From an uncultured Lachnospiraceae bacterium (GTDB lineage Bacteria; Bacillota; Clostridia; Lachnospirales; Lachnospiraceae): DNA of 64,000 nt. Position 1 is the stretch's first letter. Each line of letters opens with the position of its first letter. Shown piece by piece: positions 7,787 through 16,439 of the stretch. Where the stretch lies: assembly GCA_947632555.1 (NCBI GenBank), contig CANRPU010000002.1, forward strand, positions 124,001-188,000. The letters are read 5' to 3'. Both the position numbers and the translations under genes were made by a program. Under the pieces are notes generated by a model. It ran no database searches, was not told the DNA's origin, and saw nothing but the letters and a program-made list of their open reading frames with translations.

Positions 7787-9659
7787 CCCATTCTGTATAC
7801 AGCTGCTCCAGTTCTTCCTGGATCAGCGCCTGTTCTCCGGCGATGGTCTGCAGCTTTACCGCGTCCGCCGCGGTTTCCGGAGCATTCATTTCTTCTGTCA
7901 GGGTATGCTGACGTTCTTCCAGGGCGGCGATCCGCGCCTCGCATTTTTTTAAGTCGTTTTCCTTTTTCCGCAGCCGGGCCTGTTCTTCTTTCTGCTGCTG
8001 CCAGTCCAGCTTGGCGGCGGTTTCCGTTTCGGTTTTGGGAGAATCCGGGGCCTTCACGGAATAGGGCGCCTTTTTCTCCAGATAATAATCATAGTTGCCT
8101 ACGTAGTTTATAAACGTGGAAGAAGTCAGTTCCAGAATGCGGGAGGCGGTCCGATTGATAAAATAACGGTCGTGGGAAACATAGAGCACGGTGCCTTCAT
8201 AGCCGTTTAACGCATCCTCCAGGATCTCCTTGGACTGGATATCCAGGTGATTGGTAGGCTCGTCCAGGATCAGGAAATTGGCGTTGCCCAGCATCAGTTT
8301 GGCCAGACTGACGCGGCCCCGTTCTCCGCCGCTTAACTCCCGGATCTGTTTGAACACTTCTTCGCCGGTAAAAAGAAAGGCGGCCAGCACGTTGCGGATC
8401 TCCGTATTGTTCAGGTCAGGGTATTCGTCCGAGATCTCCTCGAACAGCGTTTTATCCGGATGCAGGACATGGTGTTCCTGGTCGTAATAACCGATCTCCA
8501 CGTTGGCGCCCAGGCAGAAAGAGCCGTTATCCGCGGGAAGCAGACCGTTCAGGATCTTGAGAAGAGTGGTCTTGCCTGTTCCGTTATCGCCGATAACGGC
8601 CACATGTTCTCCGCGTTTGACGGTAAAATCCACATCCCGGAACAAAAGCTGGTTGTGGAAAGATTTAGAGAGTCCCTCCACTGTCAGGACATCGTTCCCG
8701 CTTTGTACGCGGGGCTTCAGTGTCAGCCGCATGACGCTGCGGGCAGAAGAGGGCTTTTCCAGTACTTCTGTTTTCTGAAGCTGCTTTTCCCGGCTTTCCG
8801 CCCGTTTGACGGACTTTTCCCGGTTAAAGGAACGCAGTTTTTCGATAACCTCTTCCTGACGGCGGATCTCTTTCTGCTGGTTTAAGTAGGCGCGCAGGCG
8901 GGCGGCGCGGAGCTGCTGCGCCTTCGCGGCATAGTCCGAATAGCTGCCGGAAAAGACCGTGGCGCGGCCCTGGTCCAGCTCGATGACCTTGCCCGCGATA
9001 CGGTCCAGAAAATAACGGTCGTGGGAAACGATAAGGACCGCTCCCCTGTAGTTCAGCAGATAATTTTCCAGCCACGCGATGGAATTCATATCCAGGTGGT
9101 TGGTAGGTTCGTCCAGAATGATCAGGTCGGGCGAAAGCAGCAGCAGTTTGCCCAGGGCCACTCTGGTTTTCTGTCCGCCGGAAAGGGTGGATACGGATTT
9201 GGAAAATTCGTCTTCCGTAAAGCCCAGTCCTTTCAGGACGCCGGTGAGCTCGCTTTGATAAAGATAGCCGCCGTCCGTTTCAAAACGGTGCGTGAGCAGG
9301 CTGTACTGTTCCATGAGCGCGTCATCCGCCCGGGCCGATATGGCCAGTTCCAGTTCCTTTATGCGCTTCTCCAGGGAAACCAGGTCGGCCCTGACGGAGA
9401 GCAGTTCTTCATAGATGGTATTTTCGCCGGCCAGCCCCGCGTCCTGGGGCAGATAACCGAAGGTTTTTCCTTTGGCAAAGGTAACCTCTCCCGCGTCGGG
9501 GGCAGTTTCGCCGGCGATAATACGCAGCAGGGTGGTCTTGCCGGCACCGTTAATGCCTACGAGCGCCGCCTTTTCTCTGTCTTCGATATGAAAGGAAACT
9601 TCGGAGAGCACTTTTTGATCGGGAAATTCTTTGCAAATGCCGCGGCAGGACAGTATCAT
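7770..9659 (-). CDS. ABC-F family ATP-binding protein (YdiF/Uup-like)
   Basis: 629 residues, two tandem ATP-binding domains without membrane segments, as in ABC-F proteins that act on the ribosome. Domain 1 (about 1-240): Walker A GINGAGKTT, signature LSGGQKTR, Walker B LIILDEPTNHLD. Domain 2 (about 325-530): Walker A GDNGTGKTT, signature LSGGERGR, Walker B FLILDEPTNHLD. They are joined by the charged linker (about 245-310) that reaches the peptidyl-transferase region in this family. A C-terminal coiled coil (about 565-625) points to the Uup/YdiF branch. Likely a housekeeping translation or ribosome-rescue factor; antibiotic resistance cannot be inferred from the sequence alone. The start ATG has AAAGGAG upstream. 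It is transcribed alone, divergent from rex. Confidence 0.9.
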   Translation of the reverse strand: MILSCRGICKEFPDQKVLSEVSFHIEDREKAALVGINGAGKTTLLRIIAGETAPDAGEVTFAKGKTFGYLPQDAGLAGENTIYEELLSVRADLVSLEKRIKELELAISARADDALMEQYSLLTHRFETDGGYLYQSELTGVLKGLGFTEDEFSKSVSTLSGGQKTRVALGKLLLLSPDLIILDEPTNHLDMNSIAWLENYLLNYRGAVLIVSHDRYFLDRIAGKVIELDQGRATVFSGSYSDYAAKAQQLRAARLRAYLNQQKEIRRQEEVIEKLRSFNREKSVKRAESREKQLQKTEVLEKPSSARSVMRLTLKPRVQSGNDVLTVEGLSKSFHNQLLFRDVDFTVKRGEHVAVIGDNGTGKTTLLKILNGLLPADNGSFCLGANVEIGYYDQEHHVLHPDKTLFEEISDEYPDLNNTEIRNVLAAFLFTGEEVFKQIRELSGGERGRVSLAKLMLGNANFLILDEPTNHLDIQSKEILEDALNGYEGTVLYVSHDRYFINRTASRILELTSSTFINYVGNYDYYLEKKAPYSVKAPDSPKTETETAAKLDWQQQKEEQARLRKKENDLKKCEARIAALEERQHTLTEEMNAPETAADAVKLQTIAGEQALIQEELEQLYTEWEELAE

Positions 9660-9701
9660 AAGTCATTCGCTCCTTTGGCTGATTCAAAAGTTACAAGGTC
9701 A

Positions 9702-9730
9702 AGTTTACCGTTCCCCGGAAAGGATGTCAA
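9702..9730 (-). promoter_or_regulatory. Putative promoter of the ABC-F gene
   Basis: On the minus strand TTGACA (plus-strand 9725-9730), 17 bp, then TAAACT (9702-9707). The -10 is imperfect (4 of 6) but spacing and -35 are ideal. It is divergent from, and 14 bp away from, the rex promoter. Confidence 0.55.
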
Positions 9731-9744
9731 GCGCGACGGCAGAA

Positions 9745-9773
9745 TTGACATTGTTTTAACGATTGGATATAAT
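9745..9773 (+). promoter_or_regulatory. Promoter of rex
   Basis: TTGACA at 9745-9750, 17-bp spacer, TATAAT at 9768-9773: a perfect consensus pair. Transcription would start near 9780, about 50 bases before the rex start codon. Confidence 0.85.
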
Positions 9774-9831
9774 GGGTATGAAGAATCAGGGGAGTCTACG
9801 GAAATTCCGGTAAGAATCAGGAGGTAGGAAA

Positions 9832-10479
9832 TTGGAAGAAAAAGGTATTTCCCAGGCGGTGATCGGGCGCCTGCCCCGTTATTTCAGATATCTTGGAGAG
9901 TTAAGGGATAAGGGAGTGGAACGGATCTCCTCCCAGGAGCTTTCGCGCCTGATGCGTGTCACGGCCTCCCAGATACGTCAGGATTTCAACAATTTCGGAG
10001 GTTTCGGACAGCAGGGATACGGATACAACGTAGAGTTTTTGTACAAGGAGATCGGCAGGATCCTGGGACTGGACAAAACGCATCATCTGATCATCATCGG
10101 CGCCGGAAATCTGGGGCAGGCGCTGGGCAATTATATCAATTTTGAGCGCAGGGGGTTTATCCTCAAGGGTATATTTGATAAAAATCCGGCGCTGTACGGG
10201 AAAAAAGTGCGGGAAATCGAAGTACAGCCCATGGACCGGGTGGAGGAATTCGTCAGGGAAAACGATATTGACATAGCGGTGCTGACAGTACCCAAGAGCA
10301 GCGCGGTAGAAGTCGCGGAAACTCTGGCGGCAAACGGCATCAAAGCATTCTGGAATTTCGCGCATGTGGATCTGAACGTACCGGAGGGGATTCAGGTGGA
10401 GAATGTACATCTTTCGGACAGCCTGATGAAACTTTCCTATAATCTGGAGCGGTATAACAAAGAACAGGAAAACGGTTGA
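9832..10479 (+). CDS. rex: Redox-sensing transcriptional repressor Rex
   Basis: 215 residues. The N-terminal winged helix (about 1-80) carries the Rex pattern RLPRYFRYLGEL and the recognition stretch VTASQIRQDFNNFGGFGQQ. The C-terminal Rossmann domain binds NAD(H) through GAGNLGQAL (near residue 90), and the last helix swaps between monomers. Rex represses fermentation and reductive-metabolism genes when the NADH/NAD ratio is low. It starts with TTG at 9832, chosen because AGGAGG lies exactly seven bases upstream and the family begins with a short 'IS.AVI.RLPRY' segment. It has its own consensus promoter and is followed by a coiled-coil gene and a terminator, so the transcription unit is two genes. 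Confidence 0.95.
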   Translation: MEEKGISQAVIGRLPRYFRYLGELRDKGVERISSQELSRLMRVTASQIRQDFNNFGGFGQQGYGYNVEFLYKEIGRILGLDKTHHLIIIGAGNLGQALGNYINFERRGFILKGIFDKNPALYGKKVREIEVQPMDRVEEFVRENDIDIAVLTVPKSSAVEVAETLAANGIKAFWNFAHVDLNVPEGIQVENVHLSDSLMKLSYNLERYNKEQENG

Positions 10480-10498
10480 TCCGGGAAGTGAGGCGGCC

Positions 10499-11167
10499 AT
10501 GGGAAGAAAAGACGGGGCGTTTGAGCAGGCATTGAAAGATAAAAACATACCGGTGCTGACACTGGACCATAAATGGCATATGCTCTTTAACAACGCGGAT
10601 GCCACCACGGCTATTCTGAAACTGGAGGATAAGCTCAACGCTTTGCTGAAAAGGCAGGGAAAGCTCAATACGGAAACCAAGGAGATCCGCAAGCTGAAAA
10701 AGAAGCTGATGGACGAGATCGTCCCCATGGTTGACGAACTGGAGCAGGGCAGCGATCCCGCGCTGGATAAGAAGATAGAAGACCACAAGAGGCTGATCAG
10801 CGACTGCAATGATAAAATGGAGCAGTACAAGGAGGAACTGATGGAGCTGCCGGCTCAGATAGCCGAGGTCAATTACGACCTGATGCTGGCCACCATGGAT
10901 GCCTGCTACGATGTGCTCAATGAAAATACCAGAGAGATCGAAGAGATCGGCAGGTGGATCAGCGATGTCAGGGTGGAACTGAAAAAGAAGATCATCCGCA
11001 AGCAGGAAAAGGAACAGAAGAATCATGAACTGTACACCTATATGCATGCCATTTTCGGCGCGGACGTTATCAATCTTTTTGATATGAAATATGATCCGGA
11101 AACCCGGCATCCCAGAAAAGCGGATAAAAAGCCGGAGGAAAAGGCGGAAAAAGAAGAAACAGACTGA
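10499..11167 (+). CDS. Coiled-coil protein of unknown function cotranscribed with rex
   Basis: 222 residues, highly charged, with no signal peptide or membrane segment. Residues about 42-115 and 160-185 are Leu/Lys/Glu-rich heptad stretches (KLEDKLNALLKRQGKLNTET, KELMEL-like). A short conserved-looking N-terminal segment (VLTLDHKWHMLF) and a Lys/Glu tail rich in PRKADKKPEEKAEK complete it. I do not recognise a named domain. ATG 10499 follows GAGG five bases upstream. It is separated from rex by 19 bases and ends in the terminator at 11167-11193, so it is the second gene of the rex unit. A structural or scaffold role is possible; nothing in the sequence shows a catalytic site. Confidence 0.75.
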   Translation: MGRKDGAFEQALKDKNIPVLTLDHKWHMLFNNADATTAILKLEDKLNALLKRQGKLNTETKEIRKLKKKLMDEIVPMVDELEQGSDPALDKKIEDHKRLISDCNDKMEQYKEELMELPAQIAEVNYDLMLATMDACYDVLNENTREIEEIGRWISDVRVELKKKIIRKQEKEQKNHELYTYMHAIFGADVINLFDMKYDPETRHPRKADKKPEEKAEKEETD

Positions 11168-11193
11168 CGGGACTGTAAGGACAGTCCCGTTTT
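11167..11193 (+). terminator. Terminator of the rex operon
   Basis: A 9-bp stem, ACGGGACTG (11167-11175) with CAGTCCCGT (11182-11190), loop TAAGGA, then four T residues. It begins at the stop codon of the coiled-coil gene. Confidence 0.75.
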
Positions 11194-11208
11194 AAACGGA
11201 GGCGTGGT

Positions 11209-12729
11209 TTGAAAGAAAACAGGATCTATCTGGTAACGCCGGAAGAAATGCGGGCATATGATGCTTATACCATAGAGCGTATCGGGATACCGTCCCTGGT
11301 ATTGATGGAACGGGCGGCACTGGCCGTGGCGGCAAGGGTGGAAGAAGCCCTGAAGAGCAGAAAAGGAAAGGTGCTCTGCGTCTGCGGAAGCGGCAACAAC
11401 GGCGGGGACGGCCTGGCAGTTGTCAGACTGCTGGCGGATAAAGGGATTGACGCGGACGCGGTATTTTTGGGAAACGAAAACCGGGCGAAGGAGGAAACGC
11501 GCGCCCAGCTGGCGATCCTGCGGGCATACGGGATCACGCCGTTTTCTTCGATCCCGGAGGGAAATTACGCGGTCGTGGTGGATGCCGTCCTTGGTACGGG
11601 ACTTTCCGGAGAGGTGAAGGAAAACTTCCGCATGGTCATAGAAACGATGAACGGAATGGACGCTTACAGGATTGCCGTGGATATTCCTTCCGGATTGGAC
11701 GGAAAGACGGGAAAAGCGCTGGGAACGGCGGTCAGGGCGGACGAAACCGTAACGCTGGGATTGGAGAAAATCGGTCTCTGTTTGTATCCGGCGCCGGCCT
11801 ATACCGGCAGGGTCATTCTGGCGGATATCGGCATCGGGCCAAGAAGTTTTTCCGAAAAGAAACCGGAAATGTATACCAGGAAGGACGCTCCCGCCGCACT
11901 CAGACCCTGCAGAAGACCGGACGGCAACAAGGGCACCTTCGGAAAGGTGTTTCTGACGGCCGGCAGCGGCAATATGGCGGGGGCGGCGCTGTTGGCGGGG
12001 GAGAGCGCCTACCGGGCCGGAGCGGGTATGGTAAAGCTGGCGGTACCGGAGGTCATCCGGGAGATCGTACAGGAGAAACTGCCGGAAGCGCTTCTCTTTA
12101 CGTATGGAAGCGGTACGGGACTGAAGGAGGAAGAGGAGAAAGCGTTTCTGGAGAACTGCCGGTGGGCGGATACTCTGGCTGTGGGCTGCGGGCTTTCCGT
12201 CTGTGAAAGCGGAAGGCGTCTTCTGGAACTGGCGCTCTCCGTTAGGCTGCCGCTGCTGATAGACGCGGACGGCCTGAACCTGCTGGCGGGAGATGAGAAC
12301 CTGCGGGAACTGCTCAAACGCAGGAGCCGGGAGGGGATGGAAACGCTCTTGACGCCCCATATGGGAGAACTGGCCAGACTTCTGGGAGAACCTGTTGACA
12401 GGGTGTGTGACGCGGAAGCCGAAAGCACCAGGGCAGCGGCCCGGAGATTTGACTGCGTTGTGGCCGGCAAAAGCGCCAGAAGCTATGTGTGCGGCCCCGC
12501 GGGGCCGATGTTTGTCAACACGGCGGGAAACGATAAAATGGCTACCGCCGGCAGCGGAGATGTCCTGCTTGGCATCCTGGCGGCGCTTTCCGCGCAGGGC
12601 ATGGGCATGAGAGAGGCGGCGGAAACGGGAGTATATCTCCACGCCTGCGCCGGCGATGCGGCCGCGCGGGCAGCCGCGGGCGCGGGTATTACGGCAGGCG
12701 ATATCATCAGAGGACTTTCCATGTTATAA
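11209..12729 (+). CDS. nnr: Bifunctional NAD(P)H-hydrate epimerase / ADP-dependent NAD(P)H-hydrate dehydratase
   Basis: 506 residues, a fusion that repairs hydrated NADH and NADPH. The N-terminal YjeF_N domain (about 1-215) has the Rossmann segment VCGSGNNGGDGLAVVRLL and epimerizes R- and S-NAD(P)HX. The C-terminal ribokinase-like domain (about 225-500) has the dehydratase signature NTAGNDKMATAGSGDVLLG with the catalytic Asp in GSGD, and uses ADP. It starts at TTG 11209, supported by GGAGG at 11198-11202. It precedes alr by 20 bases and is probably cotranscribed with it, a common order in Firmicutes. No promoter is visible in the short gap after the rex terminator. Confidence 0.93.
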   Translation: MKENRIYLVTPEEMRAYDAYTIERIGIPSLVLMERAALAVAARVEEALKSRKGKVLCVCGSGNNGGDGLAVVRLLADKGIDADAVFLGNENRAKEETRAQLAILRAYGITPFSSIPEGNYAVVVDAVLGTGLSGEVKENFRMVIETMNGMDAYRIAVDIPSGLDGKTGKALGTAVRADETVTLGLEKIGLCLYPAPAYTGRVILADIGIGPRSFSEKKPEMYTRKDAPAALRPCRRPDGNKGTFGKVFLTAGSGNMAGAALLAGESAYRAGAGMVKLAVPEVIREIVQEKLPEALLFTYGSGTGLKEEEEKAFLENCRWADTLAVGCGLSVCESGRRLLELALSVRLPLLIDADGLNLLAGDENLRELLKRRSREGMETLLTPHMGELARLLGEPVDRVCDAEAESTRAAARRFDCVVAGKSARSYVCGPAGPMFVNTAGNDKMATAGSGDVLLGILAALSAQGMGMREAAETGVYLHACAGDAAARAAAGAGITAGDIIRGLSML

Positions 12730-12749
12730 AAAGAAAGAGGGAACGACAG

Positions 12750-13892
12750 ATGGAGAGATATGCGCGGGGATACGCGGAGGTGGATTTGGATGCCATTGTG
12801 TCCAATATGAAAAATATGAAGGCGTGTGTGTCGGATCATACCCGCATGATGGGCGTGGTCAAGACGGACGGGTACGGCCACGGAAGTGTGCCCGTGGCCA
12901 GGGCGCTGGAGAAGCTGGACTGTATGTACGGATTCGCGGTGGCCACGGCGGAAGAGGCTCTGGAACTGCGTAAGAACGGCATCACGCTGCCTGTTCTGGT
13001 GCTGGGACATACGTTTCCGTACAGCTACGGGCAGATGGTGGAGCAGGATATCAGCGCCGCTCTGTTTCGGGAGGATACGGCGCGGCTGCTGGCCGAAGAG
13101 GCCGGAAAAAGGCACAAACAGGCCAGGGTCCATATTAAAGTGGATACGGGCATGGGCAGGATCGGCATCCGGCCCGACGAGAAGGGACTGGCATTTGTCA
13201 GGCGCGTGGCGGAAACGGAAGGCCTTGTCATAGAAGGCATCTTTACCCATTTCGCCAGGGCGGACGAACGGGACAAGAGCAGCGCCTTAGAGCAGCTGCG
13301 CCTGTTCTCGGATTTCTGCGGGAAGGTGGAGGAGGCCGGGATCCGGGGATTTGTCAGACACTGTTCCAACAGCGCCGGGATCCTGGAAATGCCCATGGCC
13401 AACATGGACGTGGTCAGGGCCGGCATCAGTCTGTACGGGCTGGCACCGTCCGCGGAAGTAGACGGGAACAAAATACCGTTACGGCCGGCGTTGTCCCTCT
13501 ACAGTACCGTGGTCTACGTAAAATGGCTTCCGGCAGGTTCACCGGTCAGCTACGGGGGCACTTATGTGACGGACGCGCCCCGCAGGATCGCCACGATCCC
13601 CCTTGGATATGGTGACGGCTACCCAAGAGCGCTGTCAGGCAGGGGAGAAGTGCTGATAAGAGGAAAAAGAGCGCCGATCGTGGGAAGGGTCTGCATGGAC
13701 CAGTTTATGGTGGATGTGACGGATATAGAGGGCGCGCGGGAAGGGGATAAAGTGACGCTGATAGGCCGGGACGGCGGGGAATGTATTTCGGCCCGGGAAC
13801 TGGGAGAACTGTCGGGACGTTTTCATTATGAGCTGCTCTGCCTGCTGGGCAGACGCGTGCCGAGAGTATATCAACTGAATAGCGGAAGATAA
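12750..13892 (+). CDS. alr: Alanine racemase
   Basis: 380 residues, fold-type III PLP enzyme that makes D-alanine for peptidoglycan. Lys38 in VVKTDGYGHG binds PLP (most relatives read VVKADAYGHG). HIKVDTGMGRIG and RAGISLYG are family signatures. The catalytic Tyr lies in the SYGGTYVT/GYGDGYPR region at the start of the C-terminal beta domain, and the Cys-Met-Asp motif VGRVCMDQ is present. Length is normal. It lies between the NAD(P)HX repair gene and a MazF-like ribonuclease gene, as alr-ndoA does in Bacillus. Confidence 0.95.
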   Translation: MERYARGYAEVDLDAIVSNMKNMKACVSDHTRMMGVVKTDGYGHGSVPVARALEKLDCMYGFAVATAEEALELRKNGITLPVLVLGHTFPYSYGQMVEQDISAALFREDTARLLAEEAGKRHKQARVHIKVDTGMGRIGIRPDEKGLAFVRRVAETEGLVIEGIFTHFARADERDKSSALEQLRLFSDFCGKVEEAGIRGFVRHCSNSAGILEMPMANMDVVRAGISLYGLAPSAEVDGNKIPLRPALSLYSTVVYVKWLPAGSPVSYGGTYVTDAPRRIATIPLGYGDGYPRALSGRGEVLIRGKRAPIVGRVCMDQFMVDVTDIEGAREGDKVTLIGRDGGECISARELGELSGRFHYELLCLLGRRVPRVYQLNSGR

Positions 13893-13958
13893 AGTGGCAA
13901 TACTACTACCAGAGTAAAAAAACCGTTTGAAAACGGAAGCCGGAAAGGAATGCGTGTT

Positions 13959-14300
13959 ATGAGAAGAGGCGACGTATACTATGCGGATTTAAGACCGGTG
14001 GTAGGTTCCGAGCAGGGTGGTATCCGGCCGGTCTTGATCATACAGAACGATGTGGGAAACAGGCACAGTCCTACGGTCATCTGCGCGGCCATCACATCCA
14101 AGATGAACAAGGCCAAGCTGCCCACACATATCGAACTGTCCACCATGCAGTACGATATGGACAAAGATTCCGTGATTCTGCTGGAGCAGCTGCGGACGAT
14201 CGACAAAAGGAGATTAAAGGATAAAGTCTGTCATCTGGATACCCAGATCATGCAGAAAGTCAACAAAGCGCTGATGATCAGTCTGGAACTGGATACATAA
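13959..14300 (+). CDS. MazF/PemK family endoribonuclease (EndoA-like), no adjacent antitoxin
   Basis: 113 residues. It matches the Firmicute EndoA/MazF pattern: [20 protein letters not shown] at the start, [15 protein letters not shown] and [13 protein letters not shown]. The Arg in GGIRPV and the Thr in AAITS correspond to the catalytic residues of EndoA, which cuts mRNA at specific sites (UACAU in Bacillus). Start: ATG 13959 is preferred because AGGA lies nine bases upstream; an ATG at 13950 directly abuts that site. In Bacillus an antitoxin (EndoAI) gene sits between alr and endoA. Here only 66 bases separate the alr stop from this start, and they encode no such protein. The antitoxin is elsewhere or absent. 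Confidence 0.9.
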   Translation: MRRGDVYYADLRPVVGSEQGGIRPVLIIQNDVGNRHSPTVICAAITSKMNKAKLPTHIELSTMQYDMDKDSVILLEQLRTIDKRRLKDKVCHLDTQIMQKVNKALMISLELDT

Positions 14301-14317
14301 TCAGAGGGCGCGGCGGC

Positions 14318-14346
14318 TTGACGAACAGGCTTACAAATGGTATATT
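14318..14346 (+). promoter_or_regulatory. Promoter upstream of yebC
   Basis: TTGACG (14318-14323), 17-bp spacer, TATATT (14341-14346), about 50 bases before the yebC start. Confidence 0.7.
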
Positions 14347-14395
14347 AAAGTTTACGGAAAAAGTACCGAAAGAAAAAAGAAATACGGAGGCTATT

Positions 14396-15124
14396 ATGTC
14401 AGGACATTCCAAGTTTGCGAACATTAAGCATAAGAAAGAGAAAAACGATGCCGCGAAGGGCAAGATATTTACCATCATCGGCCGTGAGATCGCGGTGGCC
14501 GTAAAGGAAGGCGGAGCGGATCCGGCCAATAATTTCAAACTGGCGCAGGTGATCGCCAAGGCCAAAGCCAACAATATGCCCAACGACACCATAGAGAGGG
14601 GCATCAAGAAGGCGGCCGGAGATATGGGAAACGTCAATTACGAGTATGTGACCTATGAAGGCTACGGCCCCAACGGCATCGCTATCATCGTGGACGCGCT
14701 GACGGACAATAAGAACCGTACCGCCGCCAACGTCAGAAGCGCTTTTACAAAGGGACAGGGCAATGTAGGAACGCCGGGCTGCGTTTCCTTTATGTTTGAT
14801 AAAAAAGGCCAGATCATCATTGACAAAGAAGAATACGAGGCGGATGCGGATGAACTGATGATGCAGGTTTTGGATGCGGGCGCCGAAGATTTTTCCGAAG
14901 AGGAGGACAGCTATGAGGTGCTGACTGACCCGGATTCTCTTGAGGAAGTCAGAAAAGCGCTGGAAGATGCGGGAATCCCCATGGTCAGCGCCGAAGTGAC
15001 CATGATCCCGCAGAACTACGTGGAGCTGACGGACGAAACGGCCATTAAGAATCTGCAGCGCACGCTGGATCTGCTGGACGATGATGACGATGTGCAGGCT
15101 GTATACCATAACTGGGATGAATAA
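14396..15124 (+). CDS. yebC: YebC/PmpR family protein
   Basis: 242 residues. The family start [20 protein letters not shown] is clear (most relatives read SGHSKWANI), followed by [23 protein letters not shown] and an acidic C-terminal domain with [11 protein letters not shown]. Members were named as DNA-binding regulators, and recent work on several bacteria links this family to relief of ribosome stalling at proline-rich stretches; which role applies here cannot be read from the sequence. Start ATG 14396, with GGAGG five bases upstream. An in-frame TTG 78 bases earlier falls on the promoter and is rejected. Confidence 0.93.
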   Translation: MSGHSKFANIKHKKEKNDAAKGKIFTIIGREIAVAVKEGGADPANNFKLAQVIAKAKANNMPNDTIERGIKKAAGDMGNVNYEYVTYEGYGPNGIAIIVDALTDNKNRTAANVRSAFTKGQGNVGTPGCVSFMFDKKGQIIIDKEEYEADADELMMQVLDAGAEDFSEEEDSYEVLTDPDSLEEVRKALEDAGIPMVSAEVTMIPQNYVELTDETAIKNLQRTLDLLDDDDDVQAVYHNWDE

Positions 15125-15147
15125 CGGACAGAGGAGAACATTACATA

Positions 15148-16419
15148 ATGAAAAAGGAAACGATATGCGTGCAGTCGGGCTGGCAGCCTAAAAACGGGGA
15201 ACCCCGTATCCTGCCGATCTATCAGTCCACGACCTATAAGTATGAAACCTCGGAGCAGATGGGAAGGCTGTTTGATCTGGAGGAGAGCGGTTATTTTTAT
15301 ACCCGTCTGCAGAATCCGACCAATGATTACGTGGCGTCCAAGATCTGTGAGCTGGAAGGCGGAGCGGCAGCCATGCTGACTTCTTCCGGCCAGGCGGCCA
15401 ACTATTACGCGGTATTCAATATCTGTGAGGCAGGGGATCATGTGGTGCTGTCTTCCACGGTGTACGGCGGCACGTTTAACCTGATCACCGTGACCATGAA
15501 GAAAATGGGGATCGCGTGTACGGTGGTGGATCCCGATTCCTCCGAAGAGGAGCTGGCTAAGGCTTTCCGGCCCAATACCAAGTGTGTTTTGGCGGAAACC
15601 ATCGCCAATCCGGCGCTGGTGGTACTGGATATTGAAAAGTTCGCCAGAGCGGCCCACGCCCATCAGGTGCCCCTGATCGTGGACAATACTTTTGCCACGC
15701 CTATCAACTGCAATCCTTTTGTATGGGGAGCGGACATTGTCACGCACTCCACGACCAAATACATGGACGGACACGGTATGACGGTGGGAGGCGCCATTGT
15801 GGATTCCGGCAATTTTGACTGGGCCGCGTATCCTGACAAATTCCCGGGACTGTGTACACCGGACGAATCCTATCATGGCGTGACCTATACGGAAAAATTC
15901 GGCAAGGCTGCCTATATTACGAAGGCTACCTCCCAGCTGATGCGGGATCTGGGCTCCATTCAGGCGCCCATGAACGCCTTTTTGCTGAATGTGGGGCTGG
16001 AAACGCTGCCCCTGCGTATGGAAAGACACTGTTCCAACGCGCTGGCAGCCGCGGAATACCTGGAGAAGCATCCCAAGGTGGCATGGGTGAATTACCCTTC
16101 CTTAAAGAGCAGCCCTTATTATGAGCTGAGCAGGAAGTACATGCCGAAAGGAACCTGCGGCGTGATCAGTTTCGGCCTGCAGGGTGGAAGGGAAGCGGCA
16201 GCCGCCATGATGGATAAGCTGCGTCTGGCGGCCATTGTCACGCATGTGGCGGACGCCAGGACCTGCGTGCTGCATCCTGCCAGCCATACGCACAGGCAGA
16301 TGAACGATGCCCAGTTAAAGGAAGCGGGAGTAGCGCCTGATCTGATCCGCTTATCCGTAGGAATTGAACATATCGACGATATCCTGGCTGATCTGGAACA
16401 GGCACTGGCCGGCATCTAA
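15148..16419 (+). CDS. O-acetylhomoserine sulfhydrylase / Cys-Met metabolism PLP enzyme
   Basis: 423 residues of the gamma-family of fold-type I PLP enzymes. The N-terminal tyrosine motif IYQSTTYKYETSEQ and YTRLQNPTND are typical. SSGQAANYYAVFNI stacks on PLP, DNTFATP provides the Asp that holds the pyridine nitrogen, and the PLP lysine is in HSTTKYMDGHG. The substrate-binding segment DARTCVLHPASHTHRQMN and the overall length best match MetY-type O-acetylhomoserine aminocarboxypropyltransferase, which makes homocysteine from sulfide. Methionine gamma-lyase activity is the main alternative. It follows yebC by 23 bases; the gap has no room for a SAM riboswitch or T-box. Confidence 0.88.
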   Translation: MKKETICVQSGWQPKNGEPRILPIYQSTTYKYETSEQMGRLFDLEESGYFYTRLQNPTNDYVASKICELEGGAAAMLTSSGQAANYYAVFNICEAGDHVVLSSTVYGGTFNLITVTMKKMGIACTVVDPDSSEEELAKAFRPNTKCVLAETIANPALVVLDIEKFARAAHAHQVPLIVDNTFATPINCNPFVWGADIVTHSTTKYMDGHGMTVGGAIVDSGNFDWAAYPDKFPGLCTPDESYHGVTYTEKFGKAAYITKATSQLMRDLGSIQAPMNAFLLNVGLETLPLRMERHCSNALAAAEYLEKHPKVAWVNYPSLKSSPYYELSRKYMPKGTCGVISFGLQGGREAAAAMMDKLRLAAIVTHVADARTCVLHPASHTHRQMNDAQLKEAGVAPDLIRLSVGIEHIDDILADLEQALAGI

Positions 16420-16439
16420 ACAGATGGGAGGATTTACAG

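Noticed and set aside
9745..9785. Possible Rex operator (TTGT...AACGA) overlapping the rex promoter
   Set aside because: Only one half-site resembles TTGTTAA; the second half is missing, so I do not call an autoregulatory Rex box.
15125..15147. SAM riboswitch or T-box before the O-acetylhomoserine sulfhydrylase gene
   Set aside because: The gap is 23 bases, far too short for either.
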